Below, one piece after another: positions 1-7,764 of a stretch of 64,000 nt of DNA. Numbering within the stretch: the first letter of the stretch is position 1; each line of letters opens with the position of its first letter. This stretch comes from Algoriphagus alkaliphilus (GTDB lineage Bacteria; Bacteroidota; Bacteroidia; Cytophagales; Cyclobacteriaceae), in the NCBI RefSeq assembly GCF_900103735.1, contig NZ_FMXE01000004.1:124001-188000 (forward strand). The letters are read 5' to 3'. Made by a program: the position numbers and the translations under genes. Under the pieces are notes generated by a model, which was given only the letters and a program-made list of their open reading frames with translations, was not told the DNA's origin and made no database searches.

Positions 1-1
1 C

Positions 2-361
2 AGAATCGAACCCTCACGCATGAAAGTGTATTGTCAATGGTTTTGGGAAAATTACCTGGAAGCCCATTTTGAGGAAGAAGAAAAAGTCATTTTCCCAATA
101 CTTTCTGAAGAATACCCACTAATCAAGCAGGCATTGAGTGAACATAAAAGACTTAGAAAGCTATTTTCCATATGGGAAGATCCTGAAAAAACTTTGGGTC
201 AGATCGAAGAGGAACTTGAACGCCATATCCGGTTTGAAGAACGAATACTTTTCCCGGTGATTCAAGAAAAAGCTTCCGTGGAGCAGTTGGAGACAATCGC
301 CAAATCCGGAGACCGGGAAAAATTTCAAGAAAACGAAAGTGATCCTTTTTGGATTAGGTAA
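2..361 (+). CDS. Hemerythrin-like (HHE) domain protein, 5' end outside window
   Basis: The reading frame is open to the left edge, so the gene very probably starts upstream; the first internal ATG is at 20. The visible part has the repeated metal-ligand pattern of hemerythrin-like four-helix bundles: an H-F-x-x-E-E...FP motif, an E-H helix in the middle, and a second H-I-R-F-E-E...LFP motif. Such proteins bind a di-iron centre and act in O2 or NO sensing, storage or iron-sulfur repair. It runs convergently into the HPP gene with only a few bases between the stops. It is one of three hemerythrin-type proteins in the window. The family assignment is firm from the motifs; the ligand is inference. 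Confidence 0.8.
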   Translation, partial: RIEPSRMKVYCQWFWENYLEAHFEEEEKVIFPILSEEYPLIKQALSEHKRLRKLFSIWEDPEKTLGQIEEELERHIRFEERILFPVIQEKASVEQLETIAKSGDREKFQENESDPFWIR

Positions 362-364
362 AAA

Positions 365-886
365 CTAAAGTCTTTTCCAAAATTGGATTTTCTCCAGATA
401 CTTCATTTCTCGGATATTGCCCTCCTGATAGGGATACAGCCTGTTTTTTGAAAGATTTTTGATCAAAATCGAGACTACGAACAGTGTCAATACTCCTGTT
501 ATAACTGGATTGATCACATAGAAATAGCCCATTTCCCTCACTTCCTCAGAACCAATGTTTGCAATCATTGCAATGGCACCACCGGGAGGATGCAGTGTTT
601 TGGTATACTGCATAACCAAAATGGATAAGGAAACCGCCAAAGCCGGCGAAATCCAAATGTAATCCGTACTCGAGAAAAGCTGGTAGACACTGACTTCTAT
701 GAAAGCTGAGATAATGCTGCCGAAAATCAGTTTTCTGGGTTGGGCAGCGGGGCTATTTGTCATCCCAAAAAGTAAAACTGAGCTTGCTCCAAAGGCCCCA
801 ATCAGAAAAAGAGCATCAAGATTTCCAATTGCGTAGAAGACATTCTGCATCAATCCAATGCTACCCAATCCCAAAAATGAACCCAC
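365..886 (-). CDS. HPP-family integral membrane protein, 5' end disrupted
   Basis: The HPP signature L-H-P-P-G-G-A is seen about two thirds along, and there are about four hydrophobic segments, as in HPP-domain proteins (some are implicated in nitrite transport into plastids). The only usual start in frame is a GTG at 886, which would clip the first membrane segment. The same frame stays open upstream to about 967 and reads like the normal HPP N-terminus (an R-x-x-A-Y-R-E stretch, then N-L-W-A-F-V-G), but with no ATG, GTG or TTG. The missing start lies where the truncated methyltransferase ends, so the gene appears to have lost its true 5' end in a rearrangement. It may be non-functional or may use the GTG. 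Confidence 0.7.
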   Translation of the reverse strand: MGSFLGLGSIGLMQNVFYAIGNLDALFLIGAFGASSVLLFGMTNSPAAQPRKLIFGSIISAFIEVSVYQLFSSTDYIWISPALAVSLSILVMQYTKTLHPPGGAIAMIANIGSEEVREMGYFYVINPVITGVLTLFVVSILIKNLSKNRLYPYQEGNIREMKYLEKIQFWKRL

Positions 887-951
887 AAAGGCCCATAGGT
901 TAACAATTGGATCGTGCGAAGTCTCACGATAGGCAATCAGGCGGGCTTTTC

Positions 952-1329
952 TTATTCCCCTTTCCCATTAAGGGAATGAAAAACAGCTCGATAATGCCAA
1001 AGCGAAATTTTTTCTATAGGATGGAAACCGAGAATATTAGAAACGACAAACTTTGCTTGAACTTGCCTTTCCTTGAGACGATGTTTGATCATTTCCAAGG
1101 CTGCCTCAGAAATATCCAAGACCGTAATATCCTGAAAACCATCCGCCAAGAGATAGTCCACTAATTTGCTATCTCCTCCTCCTACATCCAGAATTGCTTC
1201 GTCTTTTGCTAGTTTCGCTTTGCCAATGAAATCCAGGGAAATCTGTGGCTTAGTCTGATGCCATCCGACTTTGGTGGTGTCTTTGGTCTGATAGACGGTT
1301 TCCCAGTGATTTTCCAGCGTAGCTTCCAT
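952..1329 (-). pseudogene. Class I SAM-dependent methyltransferase, C-terminally truncated
   Basis: Starting at the ATG at 1329, the product shows the N-terminal half of a Rossmann-fold methyltransferase: a W-x-x-x-Y/H-W region, motif I as I-L-D-V-G-G-G-D-S, the acidic end of beta-2 (V-L-D-I-S) and the family's R-A-V-F-H stretch. Family members then continue for roughly 70 more residues. Here the sequence turns into a short unrelated tail and stops at 952. Just downstream on the same strand the HPP frame begins without a start codon. I read this as a deletion that joined the 5' part of a methyltransferase to the body of an HPP gene. Confidence 0.7.
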
Positions 1330-1488
1330 GGTCAGTTTGATTAGCATCAAGATGAACAGAAAATCACCTGTTTACCGTAACCTTAGTCATAGAGGCAGAA
1401 ATCGATTCCGTAAAACCCCATCGCTGAAGCTTTCATCAATGGCTTGATAACCCGAGATTTATCCAACTCAATATCACTGCTTATCTCT

Positions 1489-3498
1489 ATGAGAAACTCA
1501 CTTTGGCTTATCCTTCTTGGTTCCGCACTATTAGTTGCCTGCACCTCCAGTCCTAAATTCACCCAACCCGATCTTGGCAATCGAACTGCTCCCCTCCTTG
1601 AGATTGAAGAATATAAGTTTAAAGACCTCAACAAAAACGGTACAATTGACCCTTACGAAGACTGGAGACTGCCGGTAGATCAGCGAATAAATGATCTGAT
1701 TGCTCAGATGACTTTGGAAGAAAAAGTCGGTTTTATGTTGATCAGCACCACCCGTCTTGCGGGAGATTTTGCTTTTCAACCCGGAGCTCCCAGAGGAGAA
1801 ATCACATCCGGGTTTAATGAGGAAGATTTGATTCAGCCAAACAATATGTTTACAAGGCAACCCCTTGCCACCCCGCTAATGTCAGCCTCCGGCACGACCA
1901 AAGGTGTCAAAGAGCGTCATCTTCGACACTTCATCCTCAGGGCAAATACCAACGCAGAAATTATGGCTGAATGGAGCAATAACCTGCAAGCTCTTTGTGA
2001 GGATACTCGACTTGGTATTCCAGCCATTGTGGCTTCCAACCCAAGAAATCACATCACCATGGATGCTGCAATCGGGCTGAGTCAAGGCGCAACCGTCTTC
2101 TCGAAATGGCCGGGAGAACTTGGGCTGTCAGCTACCAGGGATTTGGAATTGGTCAGAAAGTTTGCCGACATCGCCCGACAGGAATGGGCTTCAGTTGGGA
2201 TCAGAAAAGGTTATCAATACATGGCTGATCTTGCCACCGAACCTCGCTGGCAGCGAAACGAAGGTACTTTTGGTGAAGATGCAGATTGGGCAGCAGCTAT
2301 GATGCGGGAAGTGGTTCTAGGATTTCAAGGGGAAAAATTGGGACTTGGCTCAGTTGCTTTGACAACAAAACACTTCCCAGGTGGAGGTCCGCAAGTGGAA
2401 GGACAAGATCCACATTTTGACTTCGGCAAAGATCAGCATTATCCCGGTGGAATGTTTGATTATCACCTTAAGCCTTTCCAAGCAGCCATCGATGCGGGTA
2501 CTTCTGCGATCATGCCATATTATGCCAAACCGATTGGAACCGAATACGAAGAAGTGGCTTTTGCTTACAACAAAGGCATCATCAAGGATTTGTTGCGGGA
2601 CAAAATGGGTTTTCAGGGAATCATCAACTCCGACACCGGTCCTATCGAGATGCAACCTTGGGGTATGGAAAAATACAGCATTGAGGAGCGCTATGGAAAA
2701 GCGATTGAAGCTGGAGTGGATCTTTTTTCGGGTACGGGAGATCCCACGCAATTGATGGCTGCTGTGACAATGGGGTATGTGACTGAAGAGCGGATCAATG
2801 AATCCATTTTCCGACTGCTCAAAGAAAAGTTTGATTTGGGGCTCTTCGAAAATCCATATGTCGATGTAGAGCAAGCCAAAAAATTGGTGGGTAATCCGGA
2901 ATTTCAGGAAGCAGGTGACCTAGCCATGCGAAAGTCTATCGTTTTGCTAAAAAACGATCAGCATCTTCTTCCGATCAAACCAAAAACCAAAGTTTACTTT
3001 GAAACCTATTTTGAAAAATCAAAAGACACCCCTCCATCAATTCCTTTTACTTCCTCTGACCCTTCTTGGGGATTTGAGCTCGTGGCAACACAAGATGAGG
3101 CTGACTTGGTCGTCCTTTGGCTTAATCCACACTTCAGCTCTCTATTCAGTAGCGACGGTTCCGAGATCGATGTTCGTCTGAGCAAAAACAAGATCAATAC
3201 AGACTATGTCAATGGGGTTTTGTCCAAAAAACCAACGGTTACTGTTATCAATTTCACCAATCCTTGGGTTATTTCGGAGATTGAGGGAGAAGGACTTCAC
3301 ACCTTAGTAGCTACCTTCGGCGCAACCCCTGAGGCTATTCTGGACATCTTGAGCGGGAAAGTCAGACCTTCCGGGAAATTGCCTTTCACCATCCCAGTCT
3401 CTGTAGAGGCCGTTAAATCCAACCTATCCGACGTACCGGGTCATCAAGAAAAAGAGGGATATGCGCTATTTAAGTTTGGACATGGGTTGAATTATTGA
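1489..3498 (+). CDS. Glycoside hydrolase family 3 lipoprotein (beta-glucosidase-like)
   Basis: The ATG at 1489 is chosen because it opens a lipoprotein signal peptide (hydrophobic run ending L-L-V-A-C); an upstream in-frame ATG at 1444 would bury it. A calcium-binding-like segment D-L-N-K-N-G-T-I-D-P-Y-E-D-W follows, and then the GH3 (alpha/beta)8 domain with the K-H-F-P-G-G-G substrate-binding motif. The nucleophile aspartate lies in a G-F-x-G-x-x-N-S-D motif at about residue 382. The C-terminal alpha/beta sandwich ends with the usual ...F-G-H-G-L-N-Y. It probably hydrolyses beta-linked oligosaccharides at the outer membrane or in the periplasm. No SusCD partner is adjacent. The 138 bp upstream hold no intact gene, only a short minus-strand frame of unknown origin. 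Confidence 0.9.
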   Translation: MRNSLWLILLGSALLVACTSSPKFTQPDLGNRTAPLLEIEEYKFKDLNKNGTIDPYEDWRLPVDQRINDLIAQMTLEEKVGFMLISTTRLAGDFAFQPGAPRGEITSGFNEEDLIQPNNMFTRQPLATPLMSASGTTKGVKERHLRHFILRANTNAEIMAEWSNNLQALCEDTRLGIPAIVASNPRNHITMDAAIGLSQGATVFSKWPGELGLSATRDLELVRKFADIARQEWASVGIRKGYQYMADLATEPRWQRNEGTFGEDADWAAAMMREVVLGFQGEKLGLGSVALTTKHFPGGGPQVEGQDPHFDFGKDQHYPGGMFDYHLKPFQAAIDAGTSAIMPYYAKPIGTEYEEVAFAYNKGIIKDLLRDKMGFQGIINSDTGPIEMQPWGMEKYSIEERYGKAIEAGVDLFSGTGDPTQLMAAVTMGYVTEERINESIFRLLKEKFDLGLFENPYVDVEQAKKLVGNPEFQEAGDLAMRKSIVLLKNDQHLLPIKPKTKVYFETYFEKSKDTPPSIPFTSSDPSWGFELVATQDEADLVVLWLNPHFSSLFSSDGSEIDVRLSKNKINTDYVNGVLSKKPTVTVINFTNPWVISEIEGEGLHTLVATFGATPEAILDILSGKVRPSGKLPFTIPVSVEAVKSNLSDVPGHQEKEGYALFKFGHGLNY

Positions 3499-3574
3499 AT
3501 AGTCCATCTTCACATGATCTGACAATCATCCCACTACTTCTATGACGGTTTTTTTTGTGTTATAATAGTGAAAC

Positions 3575-4252
3575 TCAATTTCTCCAAACTACATCATTCT
3601 GATTCAAAACAGGTTTTTGACTTTTCCCCAAATCTTCTAAGGTCTCCTTATCCCCATTAAAATGCTGAAGATAATAGGTTTCGGTGTAGCCTTTTTCTCT
3701 CAGCCAATCCTCCATTTTTTCTATTTCTCCTGCAGTCAAAAGCTTTGAATGAATGGTGGTCCGAACTTCAAATCGAAGGGATGAGGAGAGTAGGAATTCG
3801 AGCGATTTTTCAAAAGCTAAAAACAAGTCTGATCGGGTAATTTTCCAGTAATTGCCTGCCATAGCCTTAAAGTCCAAGGCTACATAGTCTACCAATTTCT
3901 CCTCAACCAACTGGCGAAGTACCTCGGGCCGACTGCCGTTTGTGTCGATTTTTACTTCAAACCCCATGGCTTTTACTTCCATAGCAAAAGATATAATTTG
4001 AGGATGAATCGTACATTCTCCTCCACTGAATACTACTCCATCCAATAGGTCCCTACGGGAAAGCAAAAATTCACGAACATGCCCCCAACTCCGCTTACCC
4101 TTGCCAAGCACAATCTCGGGATTGTAGCAATAGCTGCAGCGCATGTTGCAGCCGGCAAACCACAGGATGCAGCCTGTACGATCCGGGAAGTCAAGCAACG
4201 TAAAAGGGGAGATACTGAAGACAGGCCTCCCCTTTTCCAGGCTACTCGACAA
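3575..4252 (-). CDS. nrdG: Anaerobic ribonucleotide reductase activating enzyme (radical SAM)
   Basis: The product is a radical SAM glycyl-radical activase. The C-x3-C-x2-C motif (C-N-M-R-C-S-Y-C) follows S-P-F-T-L-L-D-F-P-D and F-A-G, and an S-G-G-E-C SAM-binding motif follows. It would use SAM and a [4Fe-4S] cluster to install the glycyl radical on NrdD. It is the last gene of a minus-strand trio with nrdD and the 56-residue glycyl-radical peptide. I prefer the TTG at 4252, which barely overlaps the small gene's stop at 4242. A GTG at 4276 is also possible but would overlap it by 35 bp. The N-terminal position is therefore uncertain; the function is well supported by motif and neighbourhood. 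Confidence 0.88.
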   Translation of the reverse strand: MSSSLEKGRPVFSISPFTLLDFPDRTGCILWFAGCNMRCSYCYNPEIVLGKGKRSWGHVREFLLSRRDLLDGVVFSGGECTIHPQIISFAMEVKAMGFEVKIDTNGSRPEVLRQLVEEKLVDYVALDFKAMAGNYWKITRSDLFLAFEKSLEFLLSSSLRFEVRTTIHSKLLTAGEIEKMEDWLREKGYTETYYLQHFNGDKETLEDLGKSQKPVLNQNDVVWRN

Positions 4253-4412
4253 AGTGGGTGCGCTGCTTGTGTTCACCTTTTTTACCGATGTTGAAGCTTT
4301 CCACGGGTCTGTGATAGCCCATTACCCGGGTATATACAAGGCATTTTGTGCGTTTTTCCTCATGGTTTTCGAGTAAATACTTGGTGTTGATTTGTTCAGT
4401 GCTTGTCTGCAT
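4242..4412 (-). CDS. Separate glycyl-radical tail of anaerobic ribonucleotide reductase (56 aa)
   Basis: A 56-codon reading frame starts at an ATG inside the end of nrdD, in another frame, and overlaps it by 17 bp. Its second half, T-R-V-M-G-Y followed by R-P-V-x-S-F-N-x-G-K-K-x-E and R-x-x-F, matches the glycyl-radical region that normally forms the extreme C-terminus of NrdD (R-V-C-G-Y...F-N-x-G-K-x-x-E in the E. coli enzyme). The larger NrdD ends just after its zinc-binding cysteines and lacks this region. The most direct reading is a two-piece enzyme in which this peptide docks as a subunit and carries the Gly radical (Gly32). The alternative is a +1 translational frameshift giving one chain. 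nrdG follows immediately. Confidence 0.85.
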   Translation of the reverse strand: MQTSTEQINTKYLLENHEEKRTKCLVYTRVMGYHRPVESFNIGKKGEHKQRTHFVE

Positions 4413-6516
4413 GGTGTATTGGATTTTGGTTTAAATCATTCAAAAGGGCTTCGTCACATGTTGGACAGTACTCATGCTCTCCATTGAGGTAGCCATGAAT
4501 CGGACAGATGCTGAATACCGGAGTCACGGTGATGTAAGGAAGCTTAAAGTTGGAAAGGACCTTTTTGACTAGTCTGCGGCAGGCTTCAGGCGAGGAGATT
4601 ATCTCACGCATGTAGAGATGTAGGACTGTGCCTCCGGTATACTTGCATTGGAGCTCATCCTGAAGGAAAAGTGCCTCAAATGGATCGTCGGTATAGTCCA
4701 CCGGGATTTGGGAGCTGTTAGTGTAATAAATATTTTCACCCATTCCAGCCTGGATAATCTCCGGAAAACGCTTCTTGTCTTCCTTGGCAAATCGGTAAGT
4801 GGTACCCTCTGCAGGCGTGGCCTCCAGATTATAGAGGTTACCGGTTTCCTCCTGAAATTCCTTCATTCTTCGCCGTACATGCTCCAGAAGTTCTGAGGCT
4901 ATTTTTTGACCAAAATTTCCCGTGATATCTTCAGATCCTTCCGTGAAATTGAGGATCATTTCATTGAGTCCGTTGACTCCGATAGTGGAAAAATGATTTC
5001 GAAAATGCTTCAGATAGCGCTGAGTATAGGGATACAGTCCCCGATCATACATGTCCTGAATAAAGACTCTTTTCTTTTCCAAGGTTGATTTGGCAATCCG
5101 CATGAGGAAATCCACTCGCTCGAATAAGGCAGTTTTATTTCCTTGATACAAATAGCCCAGTCTAGCCATATTGATCGTCACCACGCCAATACTACCTGTC
5201 ATTTCTGCACTCCCAAAAAGTCCATTTCCCCTTTTTAACAATTCTCTCAAATCCAATTGAAGTCGGCAACACATGGACCGGACAGCATTGGGCTTGTAGG
5301 CATGGGGATTTTCGACTCTTTGTCCATTTTCATCTACAGTGTATTGACTTCCGATGAAATTCTGGAAATAAGAAGATCCGATTTTGGCTGTGTTTTCAAA
5401 AAGAAGATCAGTATTGGATCCATACCAATCAAAATCCTCAGTGATATTGACCGTGGGAATGGGGAATGTAAAAGGCTGCCCATTGGCATCTCCTTCGGTC
5501 ATGATCGTGTAATAGGCCTTGTTGATCAGGTCCATTTCCACTTGAAAATGCTTGTAGGTCAATGCTTCCAAAGAATTCACGCCTCGCTTTTTAGCCTTTT
5601 CCATCAGCAAATCCGAATCGATACCCATGAAAAGGTGCAGGTCATTTTTAGTCGGCATTTGGTCTTTGAGATCCTCAGGAACAACCCAATCCAGCGTCAC
5701 ATTGGTGAAAGGCGATTGGCCCCAGCGTGCGGGCACATTGAGGTTATAGACAAATGAGCGTACGGCTTTCTCAATTTCTTTATAGGAAAGCTGATCCTTG
5801 AAAACATACGGTGCCAAATAGGTGTCAAATGAACTAAATGCCTGTGCCCCTGCCCACTCACTTTGCAATATTCCCAGGAAATTGGCCATTTGCCCCAAAG
5901 CCTCCCGAAAGTGGGAAGGAGGCTTACTTTCGACCCTACCACGCACACCGTTGAAGCCCTCATTCAATAAGCCTCTTAGGCTCCATCCTGCGCAGTAGCC
6001 TGTGAGGCAATCCAAGTCATGGATGTGAATGTCTCCATTGCGGTGGGCATAGCCTTCTTCTTTGCTGTAAACTTTATCCAGCCAGTAGTTGGCGATGATT
6101 TTTCCAGCCACATTGTTGACCAAGCCGGCATTGGAATAGGAGGTATTGGCGTTGGCATTGATTCGCCAATCGGATTGACTGATGTATTCTTCGATAGTCT
6201 GTGTGCTGTCCACTAAGGTCGTGTCCTCATTAAGTCCTGCCACATGCTCCCGCTGCATTTTACGGGTATGGCGATAGAGCATAAAAGAGCGCATTACATC
6301 AAAGTATCCTGCGACAAAAAGTTCTTTTTCAATAAGATCCTGGATTTCTTCAACGGCCCAGACAGTCTTTGATTCAAGATGACCGAGTATTTTGTTGAAA
6401 ATGGACAGGTCATAAGAAATTGAAACAGATTGAAAACCCTTCTTCAGGGCATCTTCTATTTTATAAGGAGCAAATGGTGCGTATTCTCCATTGCGCTTGA
6501 TGACAAAGTGATCCAT
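4396..6516 (-). CDS. nrdD: Anaerobic (class III) ribonucleoside-triphosphate reductase, large part
   Basis: The product has an N-terminal ATP-cone (F-V-I-K-R-N-G-E-Y-A-P-F...) over about the first 90 residues, and then the class III reductase barrel with conserved G-x-C-C-R-L-type and N-x-x-x-N stretches. The C-terminal metal site is C-P-x-H-G-Y-L-x-G-E-H-x-x-C-P-x-C. It reduces NTPs to dNTPs without oxygen, probably with formate as electron donor. I chose the ATG at 6516 over an upstream TTG at 6546. The chain stops about 20 residues after the zinc site, so the glycyl-radical loop is missing from this polypeptide and is instead encoded by the overlapping 4242-4412 gene. A dyad operator lies about 160 bp upstream. 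Confidence 0.93.
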   Translation of the reverse strand: MDHFVIKRNGEYAPFAPYKIEDALKKGFQSVSISYDLSIFNKILGHLESKTVWAVEEIQDLIEKELFVAGYFDVMRSFMLYRHTRKMQREHVAGLNEDTTLVDSTQTIEEYISQSDWRINANANTSYSNAGLVNNVAGKIIANYWLDKVYSKEEGYAHRNGDIHIHDLDCLTGYCAGWSLRGLLNEGFNGVRGRVESKPPSHFREALGQMANFLGILQSEWAGAQAFSSFDTYLAPYVFKDQLSYKEIEKAVRSFVYNLNVPARWGQSPFTNVTLDWVVPEDLKDQMPTKNDLHLFMGIDSDLLMEKAKKRGVNSLEALTYKHFQVEMDLINKAYYTIMTEGDANGQPFTFPIPTVNITEDFDWYGSNTDLLFENTAKIGSSYFQNFIGSQYTVDENGQRVENPHAYKPNAVRSMCCRLQLDLRELLKRGNGLFGSAEMTGSIGVVTINMARLGYLYQGNKTALFERVDFLMRIAKSTLEKKRVFIQDMYDRGLYPYTQRYLKHFRNHFSTIGVNGLNEMILNFTEGSEDITGNFGQKIASELLEHVRRRMKEFQEETGNLYNLEATPAEGTTYRFAKEDKKRFPEIIQAGMGENIYYTNSSQIPVDYTDDPFEALFLQDELQCKYTGGTVLHLYMREIISSPEACRRLVKKVLSNFKLPYITVTPVFSICPIHGYLNGEHEYCPTCDEALLNDLNQNPIHHADKH

Positions 6517-6674
6517 AGATTGAAGGTTTTGGGAGAAATTAGACAAAGTAATTTTAGAGAAAAAAACAGGCCATTCGGGAGATTTTGGAGGTAATAATGG
6601 TCAGGACAGACACTGATTTAAATCATACTTTTTTGTCTGAAATAAGAGCCTTCGGGCTTGCGGTCTCTTGCTTT

Positions 6675-6694
6675 AAAGGGTATTTTTATCTTTT
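6675..6694. promoter_or_regulatory. Dyad operator between nrdD and nadA
   Basis: The site reads AAAGGGT-N6-ATCTTTT and fits the consensus AAARGRT-N6-RTCYTTT drawn from four sites in this window. It sits in the divergent region between nrdD (minus) and nadA (plus), so it could control either. A weak -7-like TAAAATTG lies at 6705-6712 toward nadA, not at the 28-bp spacing seen at two of the other sites. The regulator is unknown. Confidence 0.5.
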
Positions 6695-6836
6695 TATTAA
6701 CAACTAAAATTGGGAATTCGGCTCATACTATCCTTGGCTTTGGAAGACAACAAGTTTCAACACGGGCAGATGTCTGATTTTCAATCTATCAAGTCTGAAT
6801 AGGTATGGATTTTCCAACTTGAAACCCCACGAAAGT

Positions 6837-7763
6837 ATGAGAATTTTACAGGAGCAGATCCGAAAGAAATTAAAAGAGAAAAATGCAGTCCTCTTGGCAC
6901 ATTACTATCAGAGACCTGAGATTCAAGAAATTGCGGACTTGGTAGGAGACAGCTTGGAATTGGCCCGAAAAGCCTCCCAAGCAACTCAAGAAGTAATTGT
7001 CTTTGCAGGTGTTCATTTTATGGCTGAAACTTCCAAAATTCTAAATCCAAACAAGAAAGTGCTTATTCCGGATTTAGATGCCGGCTGTTCCTTAGCCGAC
7101 TCTTGCCCAATGGACGAATTTCTGAAATTCAAAAACCTTTACCCCGAACATCTGATTGTCTCCTATATCAATAGCAGTGCTGAAATCAAGGCACTCAGTG
7201 ACTACATTTGTACCTCAGCAAACGCTGTAAACGTGATCAAATCCATTCCCGAGAACCGTCAGATTATATTTCTCCCGGACAAAAATTTAGGAAATTATTT
7301 AATCCGGGAGACAGGCCGGAATATGCTACTATGGGAAGGTGCCTGTTCAGTCCATGAAACATTTTCCATAGAGAAGCTCATGCAGCTGGTCCAACATTAC
7401 CCAAATGCCAAAATTTTAGCTCATCCTGAATGCAAACGCGAACTCCTGCTTCTCGCAGATTTTGTAGGCTCCACCTCCGGTATGCTCAAATGGATTCAGC
7501 AAGACGATCATCACACATTTCTTATAGGTACTGAAGCAGGAATCCTTCACCAAATGCAGCTAAAGGTCCCACAAAAGACCCTGATTCCTATTCCTGCACA
7601 TGAAGACAACTCCTGTGCTTGCAGTGAATGCGCATATATGAAGGTGAACACACTATCGAAACTTTTAATCTGTCTAGAAACCGAATCCCCGGAGATAGTG
7701 CTGGATCCGGAACTCAGTGCCAAAGCTCTGATTCCAATTCAGCGCATGCTGTCGATATATTAA
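6837..7763 (+). CDS. nadA: Quinolinate synthase
   Basis: The product is quinolinate synthase, which condenses iminoaspartate with dihydroxyacetone phosphate in de novo NAD synthesis. The three cysteines for the [4Fe-4S] cluster are visible in D-A-G-C-S-L-A-D (about residue 84), G-A-C-S-V-H-E and the C-terminal C-A-C-S-E-C. The early A-H-Y-Y-Q-R-P motif and G-D-S-L-E-L-A also fit the family. The ATG at 6837 is preferred over a TTG at 6819. nadB begins one base after the stop, so the two are one transcript. The oxygen-labile cluster suits the anaerobic theme of the surrounding genes. The divergent region to nrdD carries a shared dyad motif. Confidence 0.95.
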   Translation: MRILQEQIRKKLKEKNAVLLAHYYQRPEIQEIADLVGDSLELARKASQATQEVIVFAGVHFMAETSKILNPNKKVLIPDLDAGCSLADSCPMDEFLKFKNLYPEHLIVSYINSSAEIKALSDYICTSANAVNVIKSIPENRQIIFLPDKNLGNYLIRETGRNMLLWEGACSVHETFSIEKLMQLVQHYPNAKILAHPECKRELLLLADFVGSTSGMLKWIQQDDHHTFLIGTEAGILHQMQLKVPQKTLIPIPAHEDNSCACSECAYMKVNTLSKLLICLETESPEIVLDPELSAKALIPIQRMLSIY

Positions 7764-7764
7764 T

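Noticed and set aside
907-1164. Plus-strand reading frame over the methyltransferase
   Set aside because: It is the antisense shadow of the methyltransferase and HPP sequences and has no recognisable protein features.
1383-1634. Minus-strand frame between methyltransferase and GH3
   Set aside because: Most of it lies antisense to the GH3 start. The last ~30 residues could be a gene end, but I could not match them to any family.
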